Shown here: positions 1-6,864 of the stretch, piece by piece
Layout: each line of letters opens with the position of its first letter
How positions within the stretch are numbered: position 1 is the first letter of the stretch
From: Alphaproteobacteria bacterium
GTDB taxonomy: Bacteria > Pseudomonadota > Alphaproteobacteria > Geminicoccales > Geminicoccaceae
DNA length: 64,000 nucleotides
Direction: 5' to 3'
Assembly: GCA_026990035.1 (NCBI GenBank)
Contig: JALSIM010000014.1
Span: 21,531 to 85,530 of the forward strand
Program-made: the position numbers and the translations under genes
The notes under the pieces: model-generated
What the model saw: the letters and a program-made list of their open reading frames with translations, nothing else
What the model was told of the DNA's origin: nothing
The model's database searches: none

Positions 1-384
1 GAAGAAGCTCGGGAAATCCGCTTCCGGCACCCGGCGCTGATAGGTGAGGGTGACCGAATCCGCGTCGGTCACGAGGCGGTTGCCGCGGATCCGGAAGAGA
101 AGGCCACGGCCGCGGCCGCCGGTGCCGGCGGAGACGCTGCGGAGCATGTCCGACGGCAGGAAATAGGCGCGGGCGAAATCGGCGGGTTCGGTCGCCGGAT
201 CCGGCACCAGGTCGGCCTGGGCGATGGTGAACGACCAGGGATACGCCACCATCAGCGCATCGCGCACGGTCGGATAGAGCTCGCCGGCGACCTCGGCTTC
301 CACCCGCGGCTCGTCGAACGAGGTGATCGGCGGAATGCCGATCTTGACAAGGGCTTTCGAGCAGATGCTCACATCCGTGTACAT
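1..384 (-). CDS. tail-tube gatekeeper protein, T7 gp11-like (3' part beyond window)
   Basis: Reading leftward from an ATG at 384, the frame stays open to base 1, giving 128 residues of a protein that continues outside the window. The N-terminus (MYTDVSICSKALVKIGIPPI, then a YPWSFTIAQADL stretch near residue 55) has the layout of T7 gp11-type tail tubular protein A / head completion proteins: a helix with SKAL..IG..PI, then a ypWsFA-like segment. Such proteins sit under the portal and connect it to the nozzle. It lies directly downstream of the capsid genes, as expected in podoviruses. The gap from the preceding gene is about 150 bases and holds a hairpin, so it may be expressed separately; an AGGTGA motif precedes the ATG. 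The family call rests on the N-terminus only. Confidence 0.7.
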   Translation of the reverse strand, partial: MYTDVSICSKALVKIGIPPITSFDEPRVEAEVAGELYPTVRDALMVAYPWSFTIAQADLVPDPATEPADFARAYFLPSDMLRSVSAGTGGRGRGLLFRIRGNRLVTDADSVTLTYQRRVPEADFPSFF

Positions 385-466
385 GATCCGTCACCTGGGT
401 GAGGCATGCCGCATGGCTGCCACGATTGCCGGGTCGAACGGGGCGCCGGGCTCGCTCCCGGAGCGG

Positions 467-490
467 CCGGGAGGTCCGGAGACCTCCCGG
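467..490 (-). terminator. perfect 10-bp hairpin after the capsid genes
   Basis: CCGGGAGGTC (467-476) and GACCTCCCGG (481-490) form a perfect 10-bp stem. Read on the minus strand, the loop is TCCG closed by C-G, a UNCG-type tetraloop. There is no T-run after it, so it could be a processing or stabilising hairpin between capsid and tail genes rather than a strong intrinsic terminator. Confidence 0.5.
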
Positions 491-533
491 CGTCCGACCG
501 TGGGATGGGCCGGGTCGAGGGGGCCGGCCGTGG

Positions 534-803
534 TCAGTCGGCGTTGACGGCGCCGAAGCTCGTCAGGTTGGAGACGTCGACGACACCGCCGCTGTTGGCG
601 AGGACGATGAACACGCCGTGGGAAGGGGCGGTGCCGAGCCCGGCGTTGACGAAGATGAAGTCGCCTTCGCGCAGCATCTTCGCCGCCTCGTTGAAGTAGC
701 CGGCGTTGTCGACATCGGCCGGCATGTCCTCGGTCCGGTAGTGCCAGAGCGTGAAGCCGTTGGCGTAGGAGAGGGCACTGAGATTGCGGGGATCGTACGC
801 CAT
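534..803 (-). CDS. small phage head-associated protein, function unknown
   Basis: An 89-residue protein beginning MAYDPRNLSALSYANGFTLW and rich in small residues and beta-prone stretches (FIFVNAGLG, GVFIVLANSGGVVDV). The start is fixed by a strong Shine-Dalgarno (CGGAGG, 7 bases before the ATG) placed just after the major capsid stop codon, with a gap of two bases, so the two genes are translationally linked. Proteins of this size and position occur after the capsid gene in alphaproteobacterial podovirus-type prophages; position and stoichiometric coupling suggest a capsid decoration or head-fibre role, but this is inference. No signal peptide or membrane segment is visible. Confidence 0.7.
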   Translation of the reverse strand: MAYDPRNLSALSYANGFTLWHYRTEDMPADVDNAGYFNEAAKMLREGDFIFVNAGLGTAPSHGVFIVLANSGGVVDVSNLTSFGAVNAD

Positions 804-805
804 GA

Positions 806-1624
806 TCAGACCTCCGTGCAGCGCATCTTGACCACCCCATCGTTGTCGATGAGGACGGCACCCTGGGACATGGAGTTGGAGACGAAGTAGGCCGCCCGCT
901 CCCCATGCCAGGTGATGTCGGTGGTCACGTCCTGACCGACGGCGTGGCCGAGGGCGCTCCGGTGGTACCAGAAGCAAGTCCGCACGTTGCCCGTCTTCGG
1001 CAGCCCCGAATGCGGGATCCACATGGTCCCGAGCCAGTACTTGGCCTGGGTTCCCCGCCAGGGGAGCTGCTCGTCGCCGACGAAATCGGCGTTGGCGAAC
1101 TCCGGCAGGTTGAGAAGTTCGGACCACTGCTTCCAGCCGATCACCGCGTAGCGCTGACCGTCGTCCGGCACCTCGTTGGTGCCGAGCATCTCGAAGGCCT
1201 CGAGCACCTTCTCCTTGGTGAGACCGGTGGTGTCGGTTCCGGCCTCGGAAGTGGCGGCGTCGAGGGCCTGGATGATCAGCTCGTCGGTCTTGCGACCGAG
1301 GGCGTAGGCGCCGGCGTTGGCGAGCACCTGCCGCTCGTCGATGTTGGTCTTGAGCTCGTCGAGCTTGTCGACCCACTCACCGGCGTAATAGTCGGCGAGG
1401 AACGCCTCGACGGTGCTGAAATCGACGTTCATCACCGGCACCATGCCGTGGCGCGCCTTGGTCGCCGCGGCACCCTTGCCGATCTTCTGGAAGACGGTGG
1501 AACTGCCGCGCACGCCGTTCTTGACGCGCACCGTCGCCCGCAGCTTCGAGCCCTGGCGCTGGTACGCCTCGTGGACTTCGCGCTCGAACTGCTTGACGAA
1601 AGCCTGGTCGATCGAAGTGGTCAT
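806..1624 (-). CDS. major capsid protein (Phage_capsid_2-type)
   Basis: This 272-residue protein resembles the non-HK97-annotated phage capsid family often called Phage_capsid_2, the shell protein of BPP-1/T7-like podoviruses. Visible traits are the N-terminal arm with a polar helix (about residues 5-30), then VRVKNGVRGSSTVFQKIGKG, a central helical domain (VEAFLADYYAGEWVDKLDEL) and the closing beta-rich segment. The gene follows the scaffold gene and precedes the small head protein, the canonical order. An AGGAG motif lies about 11 bases before the ATG, a longer spacing than for its neighbours. Length is short for capsid proteins (usually 300-350) but all expected parts seem present. Confidence 0.85.
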   Translation of the reverse strand: MTTSIDQAFVKQFEREVHEAYQRQGSKLRATVRVKNGVRGSSTVFQKIGKGAAATKARHGMVPVMNVDFSTVEAFLADYYAGEWVDKLDELKTNIDERQVLANAGAYALGRKTDELIIQALDAATSEAGTDTTGLTKEKVLEAFEMLGTNEVPDDGQRYAVIGWKQWSELLNLPEFANADFVGDEQLPWRGTQAKYWLGTMWIPHSGLPKTGNVRTCFWYHRSALGHAVGQDVTTDITWHGERAAYFVSNSMSQGAVLIDNDGVVKMRCTEV

Positions 1625-1749
1625 CGTGCGATCATCTCCTGCACGTGTGGGGGCTTGCCTCCGGCGGGTTGTCCGCGGAACGGGCCGGCCAGGTGGCGGT
1701 TCGGGGGGCGGCGGACCGCGTCAGCGGTTGCCCGCCTGCCGGGCGCGTG

Positions 1750-2604
1750 TCACTCGCCGAAGAGCCGTTGGAAGCCTTCGGTGACCCGCGCCACGAACTC
1801 GGGGTCGCGATCACGCCAGTAGCGGGGATCGCGCATCATCTGGTAAAGCTGGTCCTCGCCGAGCTCGGCACCGCCGGTGCCCGGCTCGCCGATCACGCTC
1901 GGCTCCTCCGCCTTCATCATCTGATGGAGGGCGAGCACGCCCTGGTAGGAGGCCGAGAGGTTCTCGTAGACTTCCGGCTCGAGATGCGCCTCGGCCCAGC
2001 TCTTGAGCTGCCGGGCGACGGTCTCGAAGGCTTCCTCGCCGCCGAAATGCTGGACCAGGCGCTCGCGCTCCTGTTCGGTGCGGAAGCTTTCGGCCACTGC
2101 GTCGATGGCCGGCAACAGGCGTTCCGCGGCGAGATCGTAGACGAGCTGCGCCTGCTCCCGGGTGAAGCCGGCTTCGTGAAGGCGCCGGTTGAGCTCGGGA
2201 TCCACCTCGAGTGCCGGATGGGAAGGGGTGATCTCGTACTCCTCGGGGCTTTCCGGCCAGCCGAGGGCCTGGCGGATCCGGCGCACCGCCGCCTCGTCCT
2301 GCTCGTCGGCGGGCAGCGGCAGACTGCGCGTCAGCCTTCGCTCGAGCTCGGCATAGGATTTGAGGAGGGCCTCGGTCCGGATCCGGCCGGTGTCGGCATC
2401 CCAGAACTTTTCGGGGACGTGGGCGGGACGTTCGGGCGTTTCGGCCGGAGGCCCGTCTTCGGTAGGAGACGGCGCTTCGGCCTCCGGCGGCGCCTCGGCC
2501 GTGGTGCGCTCGGCCTCCTCCGGCGATGTCTCGGGGGCCGCGGTGGCGGGCTCGGCCGGGACGGTCCGGGCCTCGACGAGCTCGGAAGGATGCTGCTCGA
2601 TCAT
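1750..2604 (-). CDS. phage scaffold / capsid assembly protein
   Basis: A 284-residue, strongly acidic protein. Residues 1-65 are low-complexity (Pro, Ala, Glu, Thr), followed by a short motif typical of these proteins (VPEKFWD..TG.IRTEALLKSY, residues about 63-85) and then mostly charged helices to the C-terminus. Phage assembly scaffolds of the T7 gp9 type have this composition: a disordered acidic N-terminus and helical core, acting inside the procapsid and released on DNA packaging. It lies immediately before the capsid gene on the same strand, as scaffolds do. A GAGGA motif about 9 bases from the ATG supports the start. The 125-base gap to the capsid gene shows no reading frame I would support. 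Confidence 0.8.
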   Translation of the reverse strand: MIEQHPSELVEARTVPAEPATAAPETSPEEAERTTAEAPPEAEAPSPTEDGPPAETPERPAHVPEKFWDADTGRIRTEALLKSYAELERRLTRSLPLPADEQDEAAVRRIRQALGWPESPEEYEITPSHPALEVDPELNRRLHEAGFTREQAQLVYDLAAERLLPAIDAVAESFRTEQERERLVQHFGGEEAFETVARQLKSWAEAHLEPEVYENLSASYQGVLALHQMMKAEEPSVIGEPGTGGAELGEDQLYQMMRDPRYWRDRDPEFVARVTEGFQRLFGE

Positions 2605-2615
2605 CGGAAAAATCC

Positions 2616-2885
2616 TCAGCTGCGGCGAACGATCAGGCCCTGCTCGATCAGGGACTGGATGTGAGCGACGACGCTGCGCTGGCCCTCGACGTGGCGGAGC
2701 ACGGCGTCGCAGGCGGTGGGGGGAACACGGCGGCTCAGGAAGGTGCGGCGCAGATGGTCCATGACCAGCATCCCGGCCGGGCTCGAAAAGCAGCTCGCGA
2801 AGGCCTCGGCGAGCTCGTGGGGCGGGGGCTTGGGGCGCCCGGTTTCGAACGCGCTCCAGCCGACGGTTTCACGATCACGCGCCAT
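2616..2885 (-). CDS. Bbp19-like phage protein
   Basis: An 89-residue protein resembling the small Bbp19-type family first seen in Bordetella phage BPP-1: a FA.CFSSPAG..VMDHLRRTFL segment near residue 30 followed by an EGQRSVV..I..LI.QGL C-terminal helix. It is coded between portal and scaffold, the position that family usually holds, and its exact role is unknown. Two in-frame ATGs exist (2897 and 2885); I chose 2885 because a GGAG motif lies six bases upstream, whereas 2897 has none. It overlaps the end of the portal gene by 11 bases, consistent with translational coupling. Confidence 0.7.
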   Translation of the reverse strand: MARDRETVGWSAFETGRPKPPPHELAEAFASCFSSPAGMLVMDHLRRTFLSRRVPPTACDAVLRHVEGQRSVVAHIQSLIEQGLIVRRS

Positions 2886-4392
2886 CGCCGTCTCCATCCA
2901 CCAGTTCGGCGGCCAGGGCCGAGAGCGGATCGGCGGGATCGCGAACGAGTTCCGCCGGTACGCCGAGGGTGGCGGCCAGCCATCGCACCGTCGCCGGCAG
3001 ATCGACGACGGCTGCCGCCTCGGGACCGAGCTTGCGGACCGTTTCCAGCCAGCTCACGATGTTGCCGACGTCCTCCCGGGCCTGGAGACGCGCGATCGGG
3101 GAGCGGATGGCGATGCCGGCCATGTGGCCGTCGAGGGGGAGCTCCGGGAGCTCGCCGCGGCGACGCAGGATGGAGGCGGCGCGGTGCAGCAGCGGGATCA
3201 GCAGTTCGCTCTGCAGCCGGCCGAAGGTGGCGCCCAGGAGGCGGGCCATTTCGGCGCTGCGTTCGAGCACCTCGGTAGCGGTCATCCGCTGGTCCCGCAC
3301 CGGGCCGAGACGGTCGCCGAGCAGGCTGTGGCGGATGCGGGCGCGGAGATCCCCGAGGACGAGCTCCGAGACGTCGAAGCGGCCGGGTGCCTGGAGGGGG
3401 GTGAGGCCGCTCGAGCCGACCGCCTTCGGAATGATCGAGCCGGGGGAAAGATCGATGTTGGCGGGATTGAGGACGCCATCGTCCTCGGCGAGCCAGATGC
3501 CGGTGACGGCGATGGAGGCGTTCTTGAGGATCAGCTCCACTACCTTGTTGGCGGTCTTGATGTCCGGCAGGGCGGTCATCACCGGTGAACGGCCGTAGAT
3601 CTCGCCGGCGGCCTTCAGCCATCGAAAGGTGACGAAGGGCGAGCGCTCGAAACCGCCTTCGGCCAGGAGCAGGGGCTCGCTGCCGCGGGTCTCCTCCCGG
3701 GGGACGAACGCGCAGTAGCGGAAGCGCGGACCATCGGCCAGAACCGCCTCCACCAGCTCGACGCGGCAGTCGGGATCTTCCTTGAGGCGCTGCTGCAGCG
3801 CCGGTGGCAGCGGCACCGCGGGAAAGCGCTCGTGAAGTTCGGCGAGGGCGATGGTGGTGGTACGGAACTGCTGCGTGATCCGACCTTCACCGTCGGCGAG
3901 CACACACATCTCGGCGGCAGGTACGGCGGTGAAGCGGAAGGCACTGCCGGCACCCGGTGACGCCTCCTGGAAGAGGAGTGTGGCGGTGCCGATGGTCACC
4001 AGATCGAGATAGCACTGGTGGATCTCGACGGCGAAGTTGGAGCGCTCGAAATGACCGAGGAGGGTCAGGGTCGCCTGCTCGAGCAGGGGGGCCAGACGCG
4101 CCCGGCCTTCGCCTTCGAGCTCGGTGCCGGGGACGATCTCGAACCAGCGCGACCAGGGCGGGGTGAGCTCGGCGAGGAGGCTGGCCGCGAGCTGCTCGAC
4201 GGCATCCGGGGCGGTCCCGTCGAAGAGACGGTCGCTCGTCCGGTTGGCCGGTCCGAACTCGGGCGAGAGCCCGCCGCCGCGCACCGGCGAGGCGAAGGCG
4301 AAGCATTCGCGCCACAGCGGTTCCCAGGGCTGACGGCGGCGCTTGGCCGTCTGGTAGGCTTTTTCGAGCGCGGCCGGCGAGACAGGGGCCAT
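2875..4392 (-). CDS. phage portal (head-tail connector) protein
   Basis: A 505-residue protein with the traits of T7-type head-tail connectors (Head-tail_con family): an N-terminal helix rich in Lys/Arg and Trp (KAYQTAKRRRQPWEPLWREC), an LFDGTAPDAVEQLAASLLAELTPP stretch around residue 55 that resembles the family signature, then alpha-beta stem and crown regions. Twelve copies would form the channel for DNA entry at one capsid vertex. The length matches the family (about 500-540). A TAGGAG motif stands seven bases before the ATG. It is the first gene of the structural run after an AT-rich palindrome, so the operon probably starts here. Confidence 0.85.
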   Translation of the reverse strand: MAPVSPAALEKAYQTAKRRRQPWEPLWRECFAFASPVRGGGLSPEFGPANRTSDRLFDGTAPDAVEQLAASLLAELTPPWSRWFEIVPGTELEGEGRARLAPLLEQATLTLLGHFERSNFAVEIHQCYLDLVTIGTATLLFQEASPGAGSAFRFTAVPAAEMCVLADGEGRITQQFRTTTIALAELHERFPAVPLPPALQQRLKEDPDCRVELVEAVLADGPRFRYCAFVPREETRGSEPLLLAEGGFERSPFVTFRWLKAAGEIYGRSPVMTALPDIKTANKVVELILKNASIAVTGIWLAEDDGVLNPANIDLSPGSIIPKAVGSSGLTPLQAPGRFDVSELVLGDLRARIRHSLLGDRLGPVRDQRMTATEVLERSAEMARLLGATFGRLQSELLIPLLHRAASILRRRGELPELPLDGHMAGIAIRSPIARLQAREDVGNIVSWLETVRKLGPEAAAVVDLPATVRWLAATLGVPAELVRDPADPLSALAAELVDGDGDGA

Positions 4393-4422
4393 GCGATATC
4401 TCCTATCGGATCATCGTCAGCA

Positions 4423-4454
4423 GAAAAGGTATATATTCCTTTTCCCGATGTCAA
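4423..4454 (-). promoter_or_regulatory. AT-rich palindrome with -35-like box before the portal operon
   Basis: GAAAAGG (4423-4429) and CCTTTTC (4438-4444) are perfect inverted arms around TATATATT. Read leftward, a consensus TTGACA (4454-4449) precedes them, with TATACC 15 bases further on. That spacing is short for sigma-70, so this may be a repressor operator or a phage-polymerase site instead. The 7-mer TGTCAAG at 4449-4455 recurs at 4941-4947 in front of the regulator gene, hinting at shared control. The patch stands out as AT-rich in a GC-rich window. Confidence 0.5.
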
Positions 4455-4858
4455 GCCGGAACGGGAGCGGGGCGTGCCAGGAGCAGGCGGCGGGAATCGG
4501 CACAGAGCGTGCGGAAGAGCTGGAACGGGGAAAGAACGGTGCGGGCATGGATCCCGATCGCACGCTTGACCAGCTCGACGCAGTTGAAGGGGGCAGGTGG
4601 CAACCAGCGCTCGACCACCTCGCCGCGGGCCAGGCCGACGACATGGCCGCCGAGTCCGACGAAGGCGCGGACGAGGGAATCGACACCACAGGGAGGCACC
4701 AGACGCAGATCGAGACGGCGGGTGCGACTGTCCAGAAGGAGCCAGCCGCAGGGCTCGCGGAGGAGGCAGAAGCAATGCCGGAAGCCGGGCCGCAGCGGGC
4801 GCAGCCAGAAACTGTCGGGACGATCCTCGAAGACGACGAGCGTCTCGATACGGGGCAT
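4451..4858 (-). CDS. phage-associated permuted papain-like (NlpC/LRAT-type) protein
   Basis: A 135-residue protein with a His followed much later by a Cys in family-like settings: H28 in FRHCFCLL, then WLLLDSRT, and C93 in NCVELVKRAIGI, ending with a PFQLFR segment. The H-before-C order is that of circularly permuted papain-fold enzymes (LRAT, YaeF/YiiX, viral H-box/NC proteins). Homologous small proteins with CVE.VKR.LGI motifs are common next to terminase or portal genes in alphaproteobacterial prophages; their substrate is unknown. Start chosen at 4858 because GGAAGGAG lies seven bases upstream. It sits upstream of the portal gene on the same strand. The fold assignment is inference from motif order, not established for this protein. 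Confidence 0.65.
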   Translation of the reverse strand: MPRIETLVVFEDRPDSFWLRPLRPGFRHCFCLLREPCGWLLLDSRTRRLDLRLVPPCGVDSLVRAFVGLGGHVVGLARGEVVERWLPPAPFNCVELVKRAIGIHARTVLSPFQLFRTLCADSRRLLLARPAPVPA

Positions 4859-4908
4859 GTGATCGCTCCTTCCGATGACCACGGGGCGGGAGATCGAAGG
4901 TCTGTGAT

Positions 4909-4952
4909 AGGATGATGATCCTGATGACATTCAAGCCTGGTGTCAAGATAAT
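4909..4952 (+). promoter_or_regulatory. regulator promoter with overlapping divergent -35 and palindromic operator
   Basis: On the plus strand ATGACA (4924-4929) and GATAAT (4947-4952) are separated by exactly 17 bases and should fire toward the regulator at 5001. The same DNA reads as a perfect TTGACA on the minus strand (4946-4941), directed at the phage gene at 4858, though its -10 is poor. TGACA (4925-4929) and TGTCA (4941-4945) are inverted copies spaced by 11 bases, a likely dimer operator, and AGGAT-N4-ATCCT (4909-4922) is a second small palindrome. The layout resembles a lysogeny-type switch. Confidence 0.55.
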
Positions 4953-5000
4953 GTTCCTAGAGCGCCCCCGAGGGTGCGGCGGAGCTGTGGAAGGGTCCCC

Positions 5001-5642
5001 ATGCTGACACATCAGGACATCTGGAAAGGTATCGATCGGCTCGCCGAACTGCACGGCATGTCACCGTCGGGTCTGGCCCGGAAAGCGGGGCTCGACCCGA
5101 CCACCTTCAACCGGAGCAAGCGGAAGACCAAGGAGGGCAAGGAGCGCTGGCCGAGCACCGAAAGCCTCGCCAAGATCTTGCAGGCGACCGGGAGCAGCAT
5201 GGCCGAATTCGTGGCACTGATCGAAGATCGGCGCGGGGCGGGAGGCTTCGGGACACTGCAGCGCCTCAAGGCCATCCGGCTGAGCGAGGTGGGGGAGGGC
5301 GGGAATTTCGATGCCGCCGGATTCCCGATCGGTGATCGCTGGGAGGAGGTCGAGTTTCCTCAGATCGACGATCCGCAGGCCTATATTCTGGAATTGGACC
5401 GGGATCTGGCACCGCCCGTGTACCGTTCGGGCGATCTCCTCGTGGTCTCTCCCAACAGCAGCGTGCGGCGCAACGATCGCGTGCTGGTGCATCTCGAGAG
5501 TGGCGATCTCGCGGTGGGGCTGCTCGAGCGCCGCACCGCCGCGCGCATCGTCCTGCGCGACCTCCTGGCCACCGGGCAGGAAACGATTTTCGATCTCGAG
5601 GTCTTGAGCTGGCTGTCGCGGATCGTCTGGGTCAGCCAGTGA
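5001..5642 (+). CDS. HTH regulator of the S24/LexA-like type, protease residues absent
   Basis: A 213-residue protein: helix-turn-helix at about residues 5-75 (MSPSGLARKAGLDPTTFNR is the recognition region) and a C-terminal S24 peptidase-like fold at about 115-213. In active S24 proteins a Ser in D-S-M-x-P starts autocleavage; here the site reads D135-LAPP, so Ser is replaced by Leu, and the position of the catalytic Lys reads AVGLL instead of VVKRL. The fold (YRSGDLLVVSP, NDRVLVH) remains, so it may only dimerise or sense a ligand. Similar regulators beginning MLTH.DIW are widespread in Rhodospirillales chromosomes, so it may be host rather than phage. I chose the ATG at 5001 (GGAAGGG upstream, family N-terminus) over one at 4974. 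Confidence 0.8.
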   Translation: MLTHQDIWKGIDRLAELHGMSPSGLARKAGLDPTTFNRSKRKTKEGKERWPSTESLAKILQATGSSMAEFVALIEDRRGAGGFGTLQRLKAIRLSEVGEGGNFDAAGFPIGDRWEEVEFPQIDDPQAYILELDRDLAPPVYRSGDLLVVSPNSSVRRNDRVLVHLESGDLAVGLLERRTAARIVLRDLLATGQETIFDLEVLSWLSRIVWVSQ

Positions 5643-5691
5643 ACGTCGGGGCCGGAACCGCGCCGCGAACGGGTCGCCGTTCGGCGGCGGC

Positions 5692-5796
5692 GAAAAAAGG
5701 CCGCCGGAGATCCGGCGGCCGAATTCGGGGAGGCATCACAACGTCAGGGAGGACGAAGGCCGAAGATCGAAACCTCGCGGCTCGTCTTCGGTGCCG
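5692..5796 (-). ncRNA. candidate small regulatory RNA with anti-SD loops
   Basis: No gene covers this stretch, yet it has the parts of an independent transcript read leftward: a -10 box (TATGAT, 5808-5803), a predicted 5' end near 5796, and a terminator with six U at 5693-5698. The RNA would fold into a 7-bp hairpin (5785-5791 with 5760-5766), a small hairpin CGUC-CUCCCU-GACG (5755-5742) showing a CUCCCU loop, an unpaired CCUCCCC (5733-5727), and the terminator stem. C-rich loops complementary to Shine-Dalgarno sites are a hallmark of several alphaproteobacterial trans-acting sRNAs, for example the cuckoo/CcsR type. Its targets and family membership are unknown; existence as a transcript is inferred. 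Confidence 0.5.
5693..5720 (-). terminator. intrinsic terminator, leftward
   Basis: GGCCGCCGG (5699-5707) pairs perfectly with CCGGCGGCC (5712-5720). On the minus strand the stem is followed at once by six T (5698-5693), the only clear stem plus T-run I found in the window. It lies about 500 bases past the mlaC stop, which is far for an mRNA end and favours a separate short transcript. On the plus strand there is no T-run. Confidence 0.8.
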
Positions 5797-5802
5797 GCCG
5801 CG

Positions 5803-5835
5803 ATCATAGGACGAAGAAGTAAAACGGGGGTTAAC
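5803..5835 (-). promoter_or_regulatory. promoter with CtrA-like box for the candidate sRNA
   Basis: TATGAT (5808-5803) is a five-of-six -10 match. Instead of a -35 hexamer the upstream DNA carries TTAA-N7-TTTA (5834-5820, GTTAAC at its edge, within the palindrome GGGTTAACCC). CtrA binds TTAA-N7-TTAA and in Caulobacter activated promoters the box overlaps the -35 position, as here. One base differs from consensus. Confidence 0.4.
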
Positions 5836-6221
5836 CCGAGCGAAGAATCCGCCGCTCCCGTCCGGCGCACCGCCCGGCCCCGTCGGGTGTTCGGGGCGAC
5901 GGGCGATCCGCAGGGCCGGCGGAGGCCCGAGCGCCGCCCGCCACCGACCCGATCTCCGTGCTCGGGCGAGGGAGCGCATCTTCGGCGAGATGCCGTCGGG
6001 TAGAAACCGTTCCGTGGCGGGGTCCGAAGCGTATGCGGGGACGCGAGAGGGGCCGGATCGGACCGGGGAGACGACGGTTCGCCCGGGCCCGGAGCACGGA
6101 TGCGCGGATGGCCCGCGATCCTCCGCCGGGGGCGGCTCGCGGCAGGGTGCGGGGTGAAATGTCGCGTGCGCGGCCGACGATCCGGCGGCGCTCCTCGGTG
6201 GTCCTTTCGCGTCCCGAGCGG
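5836..6221. other. intergenic stretch, no gene seen
   Basis: This 386-base stretch lies between the candidate sRNA promoter and the end of mlaC. Reading frames on both strands are Arg/Pro-rich shadows without a ribosome binding site or recognisable protein features. It may be mlaC 3' untranslated DNA or decayed sequence. Confidence 0.5.
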
Positions 6222-6851
6222 TCAGCTTCGCGCCTGGGGCGCTGCCTCCTGGCCCTCGACTTTCTTCGCCATCGCCGCCAGCAATCCCTCGATCCCGCTG
6301 CTGCTGACGATGTCACGGAATTCCTTTCGCTTGGTGATCAGCAGGCTGACGCCCTCGGCCACCACATCGATGATCAAATAGCGGCCGTTGTAGCGCCGCA
6401 CCCGCCAGTCGACGCGGTAGGGAGCCTCGTTCCCGACCCCGTGGACCAGCGTGCTGACCATGGTGTCGCGATCGTCGATCTCGTGGCTGCCCACGATCTC
6501 GATCCGCTGTCCGTCGTAGCGGCTGATGTTGCCGGCGATCTGCTTGCGGATCATCTTGCGGAACAGCTCGAGATAGCGCTGGCGCTGTGCCGGTGTCGCC
6601 TTGCGCCAGTAGGAGCCGAGCACCAGCTTGGCGATGAGATCGAGGTCCGTGGCCCGTTCGAGGAGACGTTCGAGTTCGGCGATCCGCTCTTCCTCGGACC
6701 GATCCCGCGCCGCGAGGATCCGGAGGGCCTGGTCGGCCACCTGCCGGATGAAGCCGGCCGGCTCCCCCTGCGACTTTCCGGTCGCCGGGACGATCACCAC
6801 CAGCGGCAGGCCGGCCGCCGCCAGGAGAAGGGCGCGCCGCCGCCACGCCAT
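6222..6851 (-). CDS. mlaC: MlaC/Ttg2D-family phospholipid-binding periplasmic protein
   Basis: A 209-residue exported protein with an N-terminal Arg-rich signal peptide (MAWRRRALLLAAAGLPLVV) and the MlaC (Tol_Tol_Ttg2) fold: helical part up to about residue 110 including LVLGSYWRKATPAQRQRYLE, then the beta part with VDWRVRRYNGRYLIIDVVAEGVS, the best-known family signature. MlaC shuttles phospholipids between the outer-membrane MlaA complex and the inner-membrane MlaFEDB transporter. Here it follows mlaA by 13 bases on the same strand; the ABC components are not in the window. No clear Shine-Dalgarno precedes the start, so coupling to mlaA translation is likely. Confidence 0.9.
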   Translation of the reverse strand: MAWRRRALLLAAAGLPLVVIVPATGKSQGEPAGFIRQVADQALRILAARDRSEEERIAELERLLERATDLDLIAKLVLGSYWRKATPAQRQRYLELFRKMIRKQIAGNISRYDGQRIEIVGSHEIDDRDTMVSTLVHGVGNEAPYRVDWRVRRYNGRYLIIDVVAEGVSLLITKRKEFRDIVSSSGIEGLLAAMAKKVEGQEAAPQARS

Positions 6852-6864
6852 GGCGGGGCGCGGC

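Noticed and set aside
5632..5979. A leftward 115-codon frame over the candidate sRNA
   Set aside because: No ribosome site, Arg/Pro-rich, and it crosses the terminator; the RNA interpretation fits better.
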